From Nereocystis luetkeana (Eukaryota; Sar; Phaeophyceae; Laminariales; Laminariaceae): 64,000 bases of DNA. The stretch is from the NCBI GenBank assembly GCA_031213475.1, contig JARUPZ010000020.1:3340975-3404974 (forward strand), written 5' to 3'. Position 1 is the stretch's first letter. Each line of letters starts with the position of its first letter. The position numbers were made by a program, and so were the translations under genes. Positions 56,936 through 64,000 of this stretch are shown here, piece after piece. The notes under the pieces were generated by a model. The model was not told the origin of the DNA and did no database searches. It saw nothing but the letters and a program-made list of their open reading frames with translations.

Positions 56936-58562
56936 TTGAAAGTCGTCCCCACAGACAGACAGACAGACGGGAGGAAAGAGGAAGGGGGGCGGGGGAGGGG
57001 GAGGGGGGGCAGAGAAGCGTTCGTTGATTCATTTCCCGTCAATTCCGTCCGGAGCGCTAGAAAACCCGAGGGACATTATCAAACGAAAAATGAAAAAGCA
57101 CAATTTCCAAGAAGCCGACAAAAAAAAACGTGTATGTGTACGTGAAAATGTCCAAGGCAGTGCCAAAAAAAACCCCGAAATATTTGCGAAACAATTCCAA
57201 AAACGACCGCCACACAACCTCGAATGTACCTCGCTCTCCGCCCTTGGTTATGTTTCCGTGTGTACGACTTTTATCTCTCTCCCCCCCCCCCCCCCCCTCC
57301 CTTCCTTTCTCCCCCCCCCCTCCCTTTCTCTCCCCCCCTCCCTTCTCCTTCTCTCTGCCTTCCCGCCCCCCCTGAAAAACGCAATGTGCTCCGTCCCCGG
57401 CATTGTAGGGATGCGAGACATGAGTACACCCCTTGTCCCCTCCTTGCCCTCCTTGCCCCCCCTCCCCCCCCCCCCCCTCCTCCCCCTTCCCCCTCGTTCT
57501 AGCTCACCAGCTCCGTCCCCGTGTACTTCTTTCTGTCCCAGCGGCCTTCCTTCATCGAGCCCACCGCCTGGGGGATGTTCCTCGCCAGCGCCAGAAGGTG
57601 CGACATCGTCAGCTCCGCCGTGGACACCGTGTTGCCCCCCGGGGTGTTCATCACCAGGACACCCTTGGAAGTAGCCGCGGGGACGTTGATGTTGTCCACG
57701 CCTAAGCGGGTTGGGGGGCAGGAGGGGGGGGGGGGGGGGGGGGGCGTACTCATTTGTTGCTTGCCTTAGTTATTTGACCATTGACCACGCATCCCTTTCG
57801 AGACGGAGCACCGTTCCTACTCCTAATAGAGACACCTCCAACAATTGGGCGCTCATTACGTTGTTTCCATATATTACATAGAAATTCTTTGCTAATCTTA
57901 CCCCCTTCGAGGGGGGGGGGGGGGGGGGGTAAGGGCTGGGATGGGGGTAGGGTGGTTGGGGTAGGGTGGGGATGGGTGAGGGGGGGGATGGGATGGGGGT
58001 AGAGGGGTTGGGGTAGGGTGGGGATGGATGAGGTGAGGTGGGGTGAGGTGAGGCGATGGAGTGGGGTGGGGTGGAGTGGGGTGGGATGGGGATAGGGTGG
58101 TTGGGGTAGGGGGGGGTGGGTGAGGTGAGGTGAGGTGGGGTGGGGTGGGGTGGGATGGGGTGATGAGGTGGTGTGGGGTAGGGCGGGGTGGAGCGACATC
58201 GTGTGGAGTATGGCGTGGCGTGCGGCAGGGCGGGGTGGGATTATCAGGAAGGTGGAGTGGAGTTTATTAGCCCGATTATGCCGAGTTATAGGGATTTAGC
58301 GGAAATACGTGGGCCTTTGCGGGGTGGGGTGGTGGCGCGAGGAGGGGTGGGGTTTGAAACACGAGCAACCTCTCGTCAACATCAACACCATCCACATGGG
58401 TGTGTCTTACACCACGTTACAACGGATCCGGAGCACCGTACCTGTGCCCGCTCGGCCAACGATGCGCATGTTCGACGCGGCTGCGATGAGGTCTTCGTCA
58501 ACCGTTACTCCGGACCGAACCACGAGCCCATCGTACTTGCCGATCACGGCCAGCAGTTCCTC
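38140..58562 (-). CDS. serA-serC: Bifunctional phosphoglycerate dehydrogenase-phosphoserine aminotransferase (SerA-SerC fusion), 19 exons, 5' incomplete
   Basis: Nineteen exons (2694 nt, 897 residues plus stop) assembled by eye. All 18 junctions are GT-AG and in frame; 15 are phase 0. The N-terminal half is D-3-phosphoglycerate dehydrogenase: Rossmann GVVGLGRIG, catalytic Arg in NCARGGIVD, Glu in VYPSEPP, His in SPHLGAST, then the allosteric-substrate and ACT regions ending RNVTQ. The next exon continues in phase with AGIDSREDP, then the SerC start [16 protein letters not shown] lysine in [13 protein letters not shown], and a complete C-terminus ending TEAKST before TGA. Known roles: SerA oxidises 3-phosphoglycerate with NAD; SerC transaminates the product with glutamate. 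Fusion is inferred from splicing phase; two adjacent genes (SerC from Met at 48805) remain possible. About 45 N-terminal SerA residues are missing, so targeting cannot be judged. Confidence 0.9.
38401..38509. mobile_element. M1 TIR element in last intron of SerA-SerC
   Basis: Full copy, TA flanks, about 90 bases upstream of the exon S acceptor. Confidence 0.9.
38706..38814. mobile_element. M1 TIR element
   Basis: Full copy about 200 bases from the previous one in the same intron; right end GGTCCCTCGTAATA. Confidence 0.9.
39736..39858 (-). CDS. serA-serC: SerA-SerC exon R
   Basis: 41 codons, [20 protein letters not shown] to [15 protein letters not shown]. Acceptor TGTCCCAAG, donor GTGAGGG. 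Confidence 0.93.
39885..40115. repeat. Two tandem units of about 125 bp
   Basis: TCGTGGAGGCGATTGGCG...TTTCAACG and TCGTGGAGGCGATGGGGG...CTTCAACG. Confidence 0.7.
41185..41328 (-). CDS. serA-serC: SerA-SerC exon Q
   Basis: 48 codons, [20 protein letters not shown] through [30 protein letters not shown] is a SerC signature of this subfamily. Confidence 0.96.
41396..41710 (-). repeat. R2-R1-R2 cluster
   Basis: R2 (TTGCTTGCCTTAGGCGTTTG) at 41396-41465, R1 at 41490-41595, a G run of more than 20, then R2 again to 41710, all in the SerC P-Q intron. Confidence 0.7.
42147..42284 (-). CDS. serA-serC: SerA-SerC exon P (PLP lysine)
   Basis: 46 codons, [19 protein letters not shown] with the PLP-binding Lys in SWQK, through [10 protein letters not shown] and PLPKIFRM. 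Donor GTAAGC. Confidence 0.97.
42930..43010. repeat. TAA microsatellite
   Basis: About 25 TAA units with one break, in the SerC O-P intron. Confidence 0.92.
43255..43470 (-). repeat. R1 copy
   Basis: Near full, preceded by a G run on the plus strand; in the SerC O-P intron. Confidence 0.78.
43725..43915. repeat. AAGC/GAGC repeats filling an intron flank
   Basis: AGCAAGCAAGCGAGAAAGAAAG-type text directly beside the exon O donor. Confidence 0.85.
43923..44018 (-). CDS. serA-serC: SerA-SerC exon O
   Basis: 32 codons, [18 protein letters not shown] then [14 protein letters not shown]. The conserved Asp and Ser/Ala-rich turn sit before the PLP lysine. Confidence 0.95.
44735..44822 (-). repeat. 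R1 fragment
   Basis: GTGTACACGATGCCATGCATGG through CGGGACGGAGCACGTCGGGT; abuts the decayed exon N duplicate. Confidence 0.72.
44816..44866 (-). pseudogene. Decayed partial duplicate of SerC exon N
   Basis: Shares GGTGAAGAGGATGTCGGAGT exactly with exon N and keeps weak similarity beyond it. It sits about 60 bases downstream of the exon N donor, between an R1 fragment and a long G run. It has no frame or splice sites of its own. Confidence 0.7.
44921..45070 (-). CDS. serA-serC: SerA-SerC exon N
   Basis: 50 codons, [16 protein letters not shown] through [11 protein letters not shown] and [14 protein letters not shown]. Acceptor ACACAAG, donor GTGAGCC. Confidence 0.94.
45741..45836 (-). CDS. 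serA-serC: SerA-SerC exon M
   Basis: 32 codons, [18 protein letters not shown], the phosphate-loop and substrate-binding region of alphaproteobacterial/archaeal-type PSAT, through CHWESFGK before GTGAGC. Confidence 0.96.
46015..46305. repeat. 10-bp tandem repeat GTCAAGACAA, about 28 copies
   Basis: Occupies most of the intron between exons L and M. Confidence 0.95.
46332..46467 (-). CDS. serA-serC: SerA-SerC exon L
   Basis: Completes [20 protein letters not shown] and runs to [12 protein letters not shown] before GTGAGT. The 2.2-kb intron upstream carries five M1 copies (one nested in another), M2 and M3. Confidence 0.95.
46610..46715. mobile_element. M1 TIR element
   Basis: Copy in the SerC K-L intron; right end CCCCCGTAACATTA. 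Confidence 0.88.
46965..47044. mobile_element. M3 palindrome
   Basis: CCACTCTGGTCGATAATATA and CGGTCCTTATATTCACGGCC arms. Confidence 0.7.
47482..47590. mobile_element. M1 TIR element
   Basis: Full copy with TA flanks; middle CCTATATATTT unbroken. Confidence 0.9.
47827..47963. mobile_element. M1 TIR element carrying four TACCWGGTA scars
   Basis: Compared with the copy at 1187 it has scars at 47858, 47893 and a double scar at 47928-47943, where CCTA|TTTA became CCTA plus 14 bases CCAGGTACCTGGTA. Confidence 0.88.
48272..48500. mobile_element. M1 element interrupted by a second M1 (48350-48462)
   Basis: The outer copy reads TTTTTAC-TA, then the inner full M1, then TA-ACAGTACTTGG. The TA at 48348-48349 is repeated at 48463-48464, which directly shows the TA target duplication. 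The inner copy has an 8-bp CCCTGGTA insertion in its middle. Confidence 0.88.
48505..48598. mobile_element. Worn M2 palindrome
   Basis: ACTGCAGTCCCGTCTGAGGG and a right end CAAAAGGGGTTGA. Confidence 0.65.
48699..48841 (-). CDS. serA-serC: SerA-SerC exon K (linker and SerC N-terminus)
   Basis: Starts in phase 0 after TTGCATCAG with [17 protein letters not shown], a short acidic linker, then [18 protein letters not shown], the classical N-terminus of SerC. A Met at 48805 could be the start if SerC were separate. Phase 2 end completes GW with the next exon. Confidence 0.92.
48852..49150. repeat. TTGATTGG-type degenerate repeat
   Basis: Fills the intron that joins SerA exon J to SerC exon K. 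A similar reverse-strand text lies at 51890-52020. Confidence 0.8.
49366..49503 (-). CDS. serA-serC: SerA-SerC exon J (ACT end of SerA)
   Basis: 46 codons, [18 protein letters not shown] to [12 protein letters not shown], the end of a SerA protein. No stop codon follows directly: the donor GTACAT is used. If read through, the frame stays open for 78 more codons of non-SerA sequence before a stop at 49132. Confidence 0.93.
49510..49830. repeat. CAA/GAC/CAG repeats filling the I-J intron
   Basis: ACAACAACAACAACGACGAC-type text from acceptor to donor. Confidence 0.88.
49859..50004 (-). CDS. serA-serC: SerA-SerC exon I (ACT start)
   Basis: Joins as [15 protein letters not shown] and contains [16 protein letters not shown], the first helix of the ACT domain. 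Ends NDNG before a GTGAGA donor. Confidence 0.94.
50085..50375 (-). repeat. R1 copy with long G run
   Basis: G-run, TGTACTCGATAGGAGGGATG, then the full R1 body to GATGACAGCTTCAAGGAGTT. Confidence 0.82.
50718..50868 (-). CDS. serA-serC: SerA-SerC exon H
   Basis: [19 protein letters not shown] through [13 protein letters not shown], ending in phase 1 before GTAACG. Typical VNYVNAP-type block of long SerA proteins. Confidence 0.94.
51142..51257. mobile_element. M1 TIR element with TACCTGGTA insertion
   Basis: Standard AAATATATA-GGTTTTT is split by 7 bases CCTGGTA at 51202-51210. Ends and TA flanks are intact. Confidence 0.9.
51297..51410 (-). CDS. serA-serC: SerA-SerC exon G
   Basis: 38 codons, [18 protein letters not shown] to [11 protein letters not shown], part of the allosteric-substrate-binding domain of long PGDHs. 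An A/AC tract on the plus strand lies directly upstream of its acceptor. Confidence 0.93.
51436..51488. repeat. A run plus CA microsatellite
   Basis: About 24 A then 14 CA units next to the exon G acceptor. Confidence 0.92.
52020..52196 (-). CDS. serA-serC: SerA-SerC exon F
   Basis: 59 codons, [18 protein letters not shown] to [10 protein letters not shown], the return to the substrate domain and the start of the intervening domain. The 2.6-kb intron upstream holds a large tandem duplication, a SINE relic and nested M1/M2. Confidence 0.95.
52296..53575 (-). repeat. Tandem duplication of about 0.7 kb containing R1 (with two extra truncated R1 ends)
   Basis: Unit 1 is 52296-52850, unit 2 about 52850-53575. 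Each is R1 followed by a shared 280-bp segment starting TTCCGGTGTAGGC and ending near CCCAACCTATA. Unit 2 begins with two truncated R1 ends of about 80 bp, giving three G runs in series. Confidence 0.82.
53930..54132. mobile_element. M1 element interrupted by an M2 palindrome
   Basis: The left part ends GGTTCTATC; the right end resumes TGTGGTCCACCGTATTA after the M2 copy at 54024-54112. M2 entered the TTAA that this M1 variant has in its right TIR. Confidence 0.82.
54355..54630 (-). mobile_element. tRNA-derived SINE relic
   Basis: Third copy in the same orientation as 32468, ending near GGACCACCTACCGAGCCGC. Confidence 0.72.
54789..54911 (-). CDS. serA-serC: SerA-SerC exon E (catalytic Glu and His)
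   Basis: 41 codons. Glu in LDVYPSEPP and His in [15 protein letters not shown] complete the dehydrogenase active site. Junctions AAG|GTG and CAG|GTG are both AG|GT proto-splice type. Confidence 0.96.
54930..55345. repeat. GAGCGAGCA-type degenerate repeat
   Basis: AGAATGAGCGAGCA words throughout the D-E intron. Confidence 0.8.
55860..56033 (-). CDS. serA-serC: SerA-SerC exon D (catalytic Arg)
   Basis: 58 codons from [18 protein letters not shown] to [18 protein letters not shown], holding the catalytic Arg of the D-2-hydroxyacid dehydrogenase fold. Acceptor TTAAAG, donor GTGCTT. Confidence 0.95.
56268..56362 (+). repeat. R1 fragment with C run
   Basis: GTGATCTGTCCCGGCATTGT to CATGACGTGACTACC followed by poly-C. 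Smaller pieces at 38034-38080, 57383-57430 and 58600-58680. Confidence 0.65.
56572..56727 (-). CDS. serA-serC: SerA-SerC exon C (NAD-binding)
   Basis: 52 codons starting [17 protein letters not shown]: the GxGxxG dinucleotide-binding turn, with GYDP at the end of the second strand. Donor GTAAAT after SLDE. A TAG microsatellite (CTA in the transcript) sits just upstream of the acceptor. Confidence 0.96.
56769..56936. repeat. TAG microsatellite with CAG blocks
   Basis: More than 50 units, directly upstream (transcript sense) of SerA exon C. Confidence 0.93.
57508..57701 (-). CDS. serA-serC: SerA-SerC exon B
   Basis: Restores [18 protein letters not shown] at the join and carries [20 protein letters not shown]. 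Donor GTGAGC after GTEL, phase 0. The upstream intron next to the acceptor contains a 20+ base G run (C run in the transcript). Confidence 0.95.
57735..57890 (-). repeat. R2 copy with G run
   Basis: G run, CGTACTCATTTGTTGCTTGC, ACCATTGACCACGCATCCC and ACACCTCCAACAATTGGGCG. A second copy starts at 53580. Confidence 0.7.
57900..58200. repeat. GGGGT-rich tract
   Basis: GGGGTGGGGATGGGTGAGG-like text in the A-B intron; C/A-rich in the transcript. Confidence 0.8.
58442..58562 (-). CDS. serA-serC: SerA-SerC exon A (first found; SerA substrate domain)
   Basis: Opens in phase 0 after CCGGCTTGCAG with [18 protein letters not shown] and ends VGRAGT-G in phase 1 before GTACGG. The preceding residues of SerA must come from an upstream exon that I could not find up to 64000. 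Confidence 0.92.
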
Positions 58563-59682
58563 CTGCAAGCCGGGTTGAGTAGGTGGGTGGGGGCGGGGGG
58601 GGGTGTGCTCATCAGCATGCATAGCCGTAGTCGTATGACCATAGACCCTCGCATCCCTACAATGCCGGGGGGGGCAGAGAGGGAGGGGGATTGTAATTTT
58701 TTGGCGGGCGATGTCTCGTGTCTATCTACTGCGTACATATCTAGGGCGGTCCGTGAATAGCTGGGGAAGTGTCGTAAAATATAAAACACGGTGCTCGTGA
58801 AGTATGTTAATCGCATCACATGATATGGTCTCCGTACATATGACCTTCGTATACGCATATATGATGTGGTGTTGATAAAACATGGCGTCCATAAATTCTG
58901 GCGCCCGTAAAAAACGGTCTTCACAAAAACCGTTTTCGTAAAAAAAAAGTCTGAAAAACATACCAGGTATGGTGTTTACGCTGCTCACACCACGACAAGA
59001 CCGCACCTCTCACTGGTGTTTGCTATATATATACCTGGTACCATGGTATCTGGTAAGGAGCGTGCTCGCACGTCCACCGCTGCGTGTCAATACAACATCA
59101 CAGCATGTCAGTACTGCCGAAAGCCGGTACAAAAATCCGCTTACAGGCATGCACGCGATTCGCCATGTATCTCAGCATACCGAACAAAGCATGCCAGCAC
59201 TCCTGCACGTATACAGGCGTGAGATTCGCCGATGCCCCTTCTTGAAATTTCCAACAAACCGCTGCTTTGCAATAACTTACACCTCGAAAACATAGATCAT
59301 GACCTACAGATAGATCATGTAGATCATATACAGATATATCAGCTACATCATCTACAGACATATCAGATACATCATCTACAGACAGATATGTTTCGAACCC
59401 CTGTGCAATGCTTCACCCCTAGGATAGATAGATAATCTACAGACCAGATAGATCATCTACAGATAGATCAGATAGAGCATCTGTAGACCCTAACCTGTCG
59501 TTGCAAGATGCTGTGGGGGATTATTTTTGAATACATTAGTGCGGATCCAACCCAGAAAACGTGTCCTACATCGTTGTTTCGCTATTAACCGAACCGATAC
59601 GTACTGCTATATGGAGCCCTCGACCTCTGTATACCAGCCATCGCACACAGGTGGAGAAAACGAGAAATACTATGTACCTGGT

Positions 59683-59770
59683 ATGTATGTATGTATGTAT
59701 GTATGTATGCATGTATGTATGTACCAGGTATGTATTATGCATGTACCATGTATATATGTATGTATGTAAA
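59683..59770. repeat. TATG microsatellite bearing TACCWGGTA scars
   Basis: About 17 TATG units; TACCTGGTA at 59675 and TACCAGGTA at 59722 interrupt them. Confidence 0.88.
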
Positions 59771-60088
59771 AAAATAAATAATAATAGCGCAACAACAATT
59801 AGCGTACATACAACGTACCGGGTAGACATTACAAGGGCATGCAGCACGCGTGGACGTGGAATACCTTGTATGGTATCTCTTTAGAAACAAAAAAAACACA
59901 CACACACACAAAAGAGGGCACCGGGAGTTCATGTTGAAGTCGATGTTGATATTTAATTGTCGATCATTAAAACCTGTCTGATCTATTCCAGTATGCAGTA
60001 CTGTTGGAAGCTCTTATAAACCTATGTTGGGTCATGAAAAAAGAAAAGAAAGTAAAATCAACCTGGTCCCGTAGTGTTGACGTTGCGT

Positions 60089-60197
60089 CTAGTGCGGGGG
60101 GGCATAGTAAATAGGACCAAATATTGTTAGTAGAACAAGGGAAATATACAGCTTTTTGTGTTTACCGTAGGTCCTATTTATTATCGTCCCCCGAAAT
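60089..60197. mobile_element. M1 TIR element
   Basis: Worn copy, GCGGGGGGCATAGTAAATAGG to CGTCCCCCGAAATA. Confidence 0.8.
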
Positions 60198-60359
60198 ACT
60201 ATTACAGTAGCACTAATGTTTGCTGTTGACCACGGCAGCAGGGCTTATTTATCCGATAAAATGGTTGCCGCACACTGTGTGCGACACAAAACGGGCTCTT
60301 ACTAACCAATGGTTGATTGGGTCCATCCGATTGGCTCAGAGTTAGAGTTAGGGTTACTA

Positions 60360-60488
60360 TTTCGGGGGACCATAGTTACTACCTGGTACCTGGTATGGTA
60401 TACATAAAAAACCTACCAGGTATATATATTTAACCATTTTTACTATCAATAAACAATATTTGGTTCTATTAACTATGGTCCCCCGTAA
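60360..60488. mobile_element. M1 TIR element with three TACCWGGTA scars
   Basis: TA flanks at 60358 and 60489. Scars at 60380 and 60387 (sharing a TA) and at 60414. Confidence 0.88.
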
Positions 60489-61400
60489 TAGTGTACGGGT
60501 ATTTTTTATTCGTTTCGTACACAGCAACCCTCAACCATTTTCTTGTTTTTGATTAGGCGGGGGTAAAAGCTCGTAAGCTCCCCTCGGCCACGGCGATGTC
60601 GCGGTGTAAGCGGCGGCACCAAGATAAAAGTGCCCTGGGCACCAACATCTCCCCACAATAACAGTAGCAGGACCGCGCACGATAGATTTTCATAATGAAT
60701 TACGACGAGTAGGGACAAAACGGTTTTGATGTGAAGGAAACAAACACCGGACATACTTAATATGAAATATCATAGCCATCATCGTAGCAACTTGCAAGCC
60801 TATCGGGGGGCAGAAAAAAACGGATCTGTCTCTAAATAATAATACCGCTCGTAAAGTAACACTATTACAAACAGTGCTTATATTTTGGGATGCATGGGTA
60901 TGAAATAAAATGCATCATACTTCGAAGATACCATGCCTCGAAGCATTTGTCACACGTGTGTGGGTTCTTCACATTAAACCGTTCTTTCTACCCGTCGACG
61001 TCCAGCGCAACCAGTGTCCGTGACGATACTTGAATCCTATTATAATAGAAGAGATACAAGTTCTGTGGTCACAAGCCTACGTACGCCATAGAGAGTAACA
61101 CCTTGCATCTTTTTTTGGGGGGGGGGCAGAAAAAGCGGCCATCATTAAACCATCCCTGAGACTATTAAAAAAAAGAAAAGTATATCAATCTTGACTAAAC
61201 TCAAACTCTTTTTAAAAATCATTCGGTACATACGGGTACCTGGCACAAAATGCCAGGTATCATACCATGCATACCACACACATGAAACAATTTCGAGCCT
61301 TTCGGGGGGCCAGAAAATGCGGCCAAGTTATCAAACAGTCCCAAAAGTACCTGGTATACGTCGATCGTTTGTATATTTGACACCTGGTACCTGGTATGTA

Positions 61401-61496
61401 TTAACCCTCTTGGGACAGCAGCCCCGTTTTGAGGACAAATCAGTCAATTTCTGACCATTTGTCCCCCAAACGGGACTGCAATTCTAAAAGGGTCAA
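61401..61496. mobile_element. M2 palindrome
   Basis: TTAACCCTCTTGGGACAGCAG to CTAAAAGGGTCAA, next to two TACCTGGTA scars. Confidence 0.82.
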
Positions 61497-61646
61497 TACA
61501 AAAAACTGCTTGTATGTCGCGGCATATGGATAGGAAATATCGGCACCACGTGTGTCACGGTATTCTTTTCAAGCATGTTTTAGGCCAGTGCGGCCAACAC
61601 GATAGAGAGATGAGGTCATGAAGCCATACCAACCGTCTAGAGCGAG

Positions 61647-61649
<3 letters not shown>

Positions 61650-61677
<28 letters not shown>
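61650..61677. repeat. CAG microsatellite
   Basis: Nine CAG units. Confidence 0.9.
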
Positions 61678-62399
61678 AATCCACTGCTCTTGTATCATCG
61701 AAACACCTCATGGTACCCGCCTCCATTCGTAGGTTCTTAGAAACGTCTGTTTGGTCAGGAAAATAATGAAAGGATAAATGAACCTGGTCCGTGTCCTTCA
61801 TTGATGTTTAATCAGTTAATGACTCCTATAACGCAATACCGTACGTGCCACCGAAACATGGACTCATTCGGACAAAAAAATGACTCCGTGGTCACAGGAA
61901 ACAAACAAACAAACAAAACGAGTACGCGAGGAGGAAGGAGAATGGCAACCGGTTATACATAGGGAGGGCAGTGGACGATTATGGTTATAGATGCAACAGC
62001 GCGACAGCGGCGAGGGGATGAACCCGACAGGCGAGGCGGCGGAAAAGCAGGAAAAACCCTCCTCCCACCAGCACCAAGGAGCCCAAAATATTTTGGTGTC
62101 GAGCGGCGATGCTCGGACAAACGTACCAAGGAGCCCGGTCCGGAGACAGGACGCGACAAAAAGCAACAAGGAGCGCATGCCGGCGGCCGCTCACCGGAAG
62201 CCCCGAGCCCAAGACTTCAATGGGCATATCAGACACAGTTCGATCGGCCCAACAATGCGGCGGAATTAACGGAGGATCACGGAATCGCACAATAAATTCC
62301 CCCGCCGAAACCAAGCCAGCGGTGAAGCGAAGGGCTGCTTGTATTTTGTACTTCTCACGACTTTGCCCAGCTTTGTACAAAATGGTGATGTGAAATAAG

Positions 62400-62580
62400 C
62401 CTGACTCATAATCCTAACCCTAAATCCCGACCACCCGGGAAATTTCTCGAGAAAACACTAACCCCGACCTCCAGGGAAATTTCTCGGAACAAACCTGACC
62501 CAGACCACCTGAGAAAATTCTCGGTAAAAACCCTACAACCCCGACCACCCGGGAATTTTCTTGGAATAGCACCACAAGTA
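62400..62580. repeat. Tandem repeat, about 4 units of 36-40 bp
   Basis: Units CCCGACCACCCGGGAAATTT... each followed by TCTCG or close forms. Confidence 0.72.
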
Positions 62581-63869
62581 ACGAGGGGTTCGTTTTGGGC
62601 AACCGACCATTCGTCGAAGCTGAGTCGAGTCGTGAACAGCTCGTACCGGGATACCTGGAAGGTGTAGGTTTGCTCACCACGTCGCCGAGGAGAAGGTTGA
62701 CACACACTATGTACTAGACGAATAGTAAAGTAACCCTAACCATCATCCTTCGCCAATCCAATCAGGGCGACCCTAACCCTGACTCTAAGCCAATCAGACT
62801 AAAATCTCGAATAAGTTGTCGGTTCTACCGGGAAGGGGACCAAGCGACGAGGGACGGAAGCAGTAAGGCCAAGGAGGCGCAGGGAAGCCCCGAAGGAAGG
62901 GAGGGGCAGGGGTTTACAACTAGCGTTGGATATCGAGTGATAATCGAGTTCGACACGATACCGATGAACAAAAAACGAATCGATACAGACGAACTCGATG
63001 CTTGATAGACACAAGTTTTTCGTTTCATAGCTGCACAAGAAAACACGGAGGGGATACCAGGTGGTAGAGGGGAAAACACGTCCGATACATGTTCGATATA
63101 TTCGATTTATTGAAACACGCGATACGATGTCCAGCACTAAGGTATACCCTGGGCATGTCTTACTCGAAGTTTACTACCAACGCCATAGGGGCACAGACTC
63201 AAACAACCATAACATCGAGAAGCGCGGTCCCATCAACCGTCTACGGTGATAAATCTACCGTACTCGTATAGCACACAAGAAAACTAAATACCCTCCACGT
63301 TTTACAGAAAATCGATTCTGAAATTCGTCCCAGGGGGTGTGTTAACTTATCACCCCCCTGTGATATATATCTTGCCTTCCTCATATACGGGATATATATC
63401 CGGCATGAGGCCAAATAAAACCCTTAGTACGCGCGATTAAAGTATGAAACACAGGTTGCAAAAAACGTGATCTCCAACGAAAAAAATCTTAACTCATAGC
63501 TGTACTTATTTTTTTTTCATTTTTAGAAAAAATACGGCAACCCTTTCGTGACTTGATTATATATACAGTATTAATACTATTAGTACAGCGACATGATTTG
63601 AAAAAATCGGCAGCACGGTCGTATGTACATATATACCTGGTACCAACTTCCTAGGGAAGCGCGTGCAATAGTTCGAGTAAGCCAGGTACGTCATGCACGC
63701 GTGTCGTGCATTTCCTTCCGTTGTACTTCGGACACATCCGCTATATATACGCGTATATGCGCAGTCTATGAGTAGGTCGATGCTGAAATCGTACGTAATA
63801 TTCGACTTCTTACTTTTTTTTGTTTTCCATCCCATCAATCATCTTCGCCCCTCTTTTCCCTCTCCCTCT

Positions 63870-64000
63870 TATCAGGGGGGACCATAGCAAATACGGAGTA
63901 GGACCTATGGCACAGATAAAAACCTACCAGGCACCTGGTATATATTTACCTATTTTTACTAACAATATTTGGTCCCATACGTAAACAGTTTTTTTTTCCC
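63870..64000. mobile_element. M1 TIR element running off the window
   Basis: Starts ATCAGGGGGGACCATAG. CCTA|TATATTT carries a 14-base double insertion CCAGGCACCTGGTA, the shared TA mutated to CA. Confidence 0.8.

Larger units (their letters stand above)
58563..64000. other. Repeat-rich region upstream of recognised SerA exons
   Basis: Probably 5' intron or upstream DNA of the SerA-SerC gene. Holds an R1 piece, GATC-rich repeat, TATG microsatellite, three M1 copies, M2, a CAG tract and a short tandem array at 62400-62580. A GC-rich block at 61980-62400 is open on both strands without a family match. No SerA N-terminal exon was recognised. Confidence 0.55.

Noticed and set aside
61980-62400. 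Possible gene with long frames on both strands
   Set aside because: No family match that I can defend; low information beyond base composition.
62403-62790. Telomere-like CCCTAAC words
   Set aside because: Only isolated copies of one or two units are present, within unrelated repeats.

Overview
This is a nuclear eukaryotic window. Two multi-exon genes, both on the minus strand, account for nearly all recognisable coding sequence. Everything else is intron or intergenic DNA packed with small mobile elements, simple repeats and long G/C homopolymers. Many short exons, GT-AG introns of about 0.4-6.6 kb, a strong phase-0 intron bias and an alphaproteobacterial-style phosphoserine aminotransferase fit a stramenopile with a brown-alga-like gene architecture. 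That placement is an inference; no rRNA or organelle sequence is present to fix it.

Left half (1-33196): nine exons of a MULE/FAR1-type transposase-like gene, running right to left and leaving the window at base 1. I assembled it by hand from 33196-32900, 26282-26039, 21758-21703, 19770-19605, 17063-16936, 11133-11041, 7965-7612, 4568-4319 and 366-1. All eight junctions keep frame. The order is an acidic/Ala-rich leader, a FAR1-type zinc cluster, a MULE DDE core, and a region that usually precedes a SWIM finger. The introns (1.9-6.6 kb) hold most of the repeats.

Middle (33197-38139): a 4.9 kb intergenic stretch with a 41-base G run, CT/C, CAA and TAG microsatellites, tandem repeats and several copies of a poly-C-ended repeat (R1).

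Right half (38140-58562): a 19-exon gene in which D-3-phosphoglycerate dehydrogenase (SerA, with its C-terminal ACT region) is spliced in phase onto a complete phosphoserine aminotransferase (SerC). One polypeptide would catalyse the first two steps of the phosphorylated serine pathway. 897 residues are in the window; about the first 45 residues of SerA lie upstream and were not found. From 58563 to 64000 there is only repeat-rich DNA, probably 5' intron or upstream sequence.

Repeat families defined here by reading: M1, a TIR element of about 110 bp (TTACGGGGG... ends, TA target duplication, about 26 copies); M2, a palindrome of about 90 bp with TTAA target sites (piggyBac-like); M3, a palindrome of about 75 bp; R1/R2, dispersed repeats that end in poly-C; R3, a short repeat ending in (CAA)n; a tRNA-derived SINE, one copy with a 46 bp target duplication; a TAA-flanked, PIF/Harbinger-like TIR element in two adjacent copies; and a 1.15 kb element present as an inverted pair inside the transposase-like gene. 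The oddest signal is a 9-mer, TA-CCWGG-TA, at 38 or more sites (about 0.5 expected by chance). It appears as clean 7-bp or 14-bp insertions at TA inside M1 copies, like excision scars of a mariner-type element.
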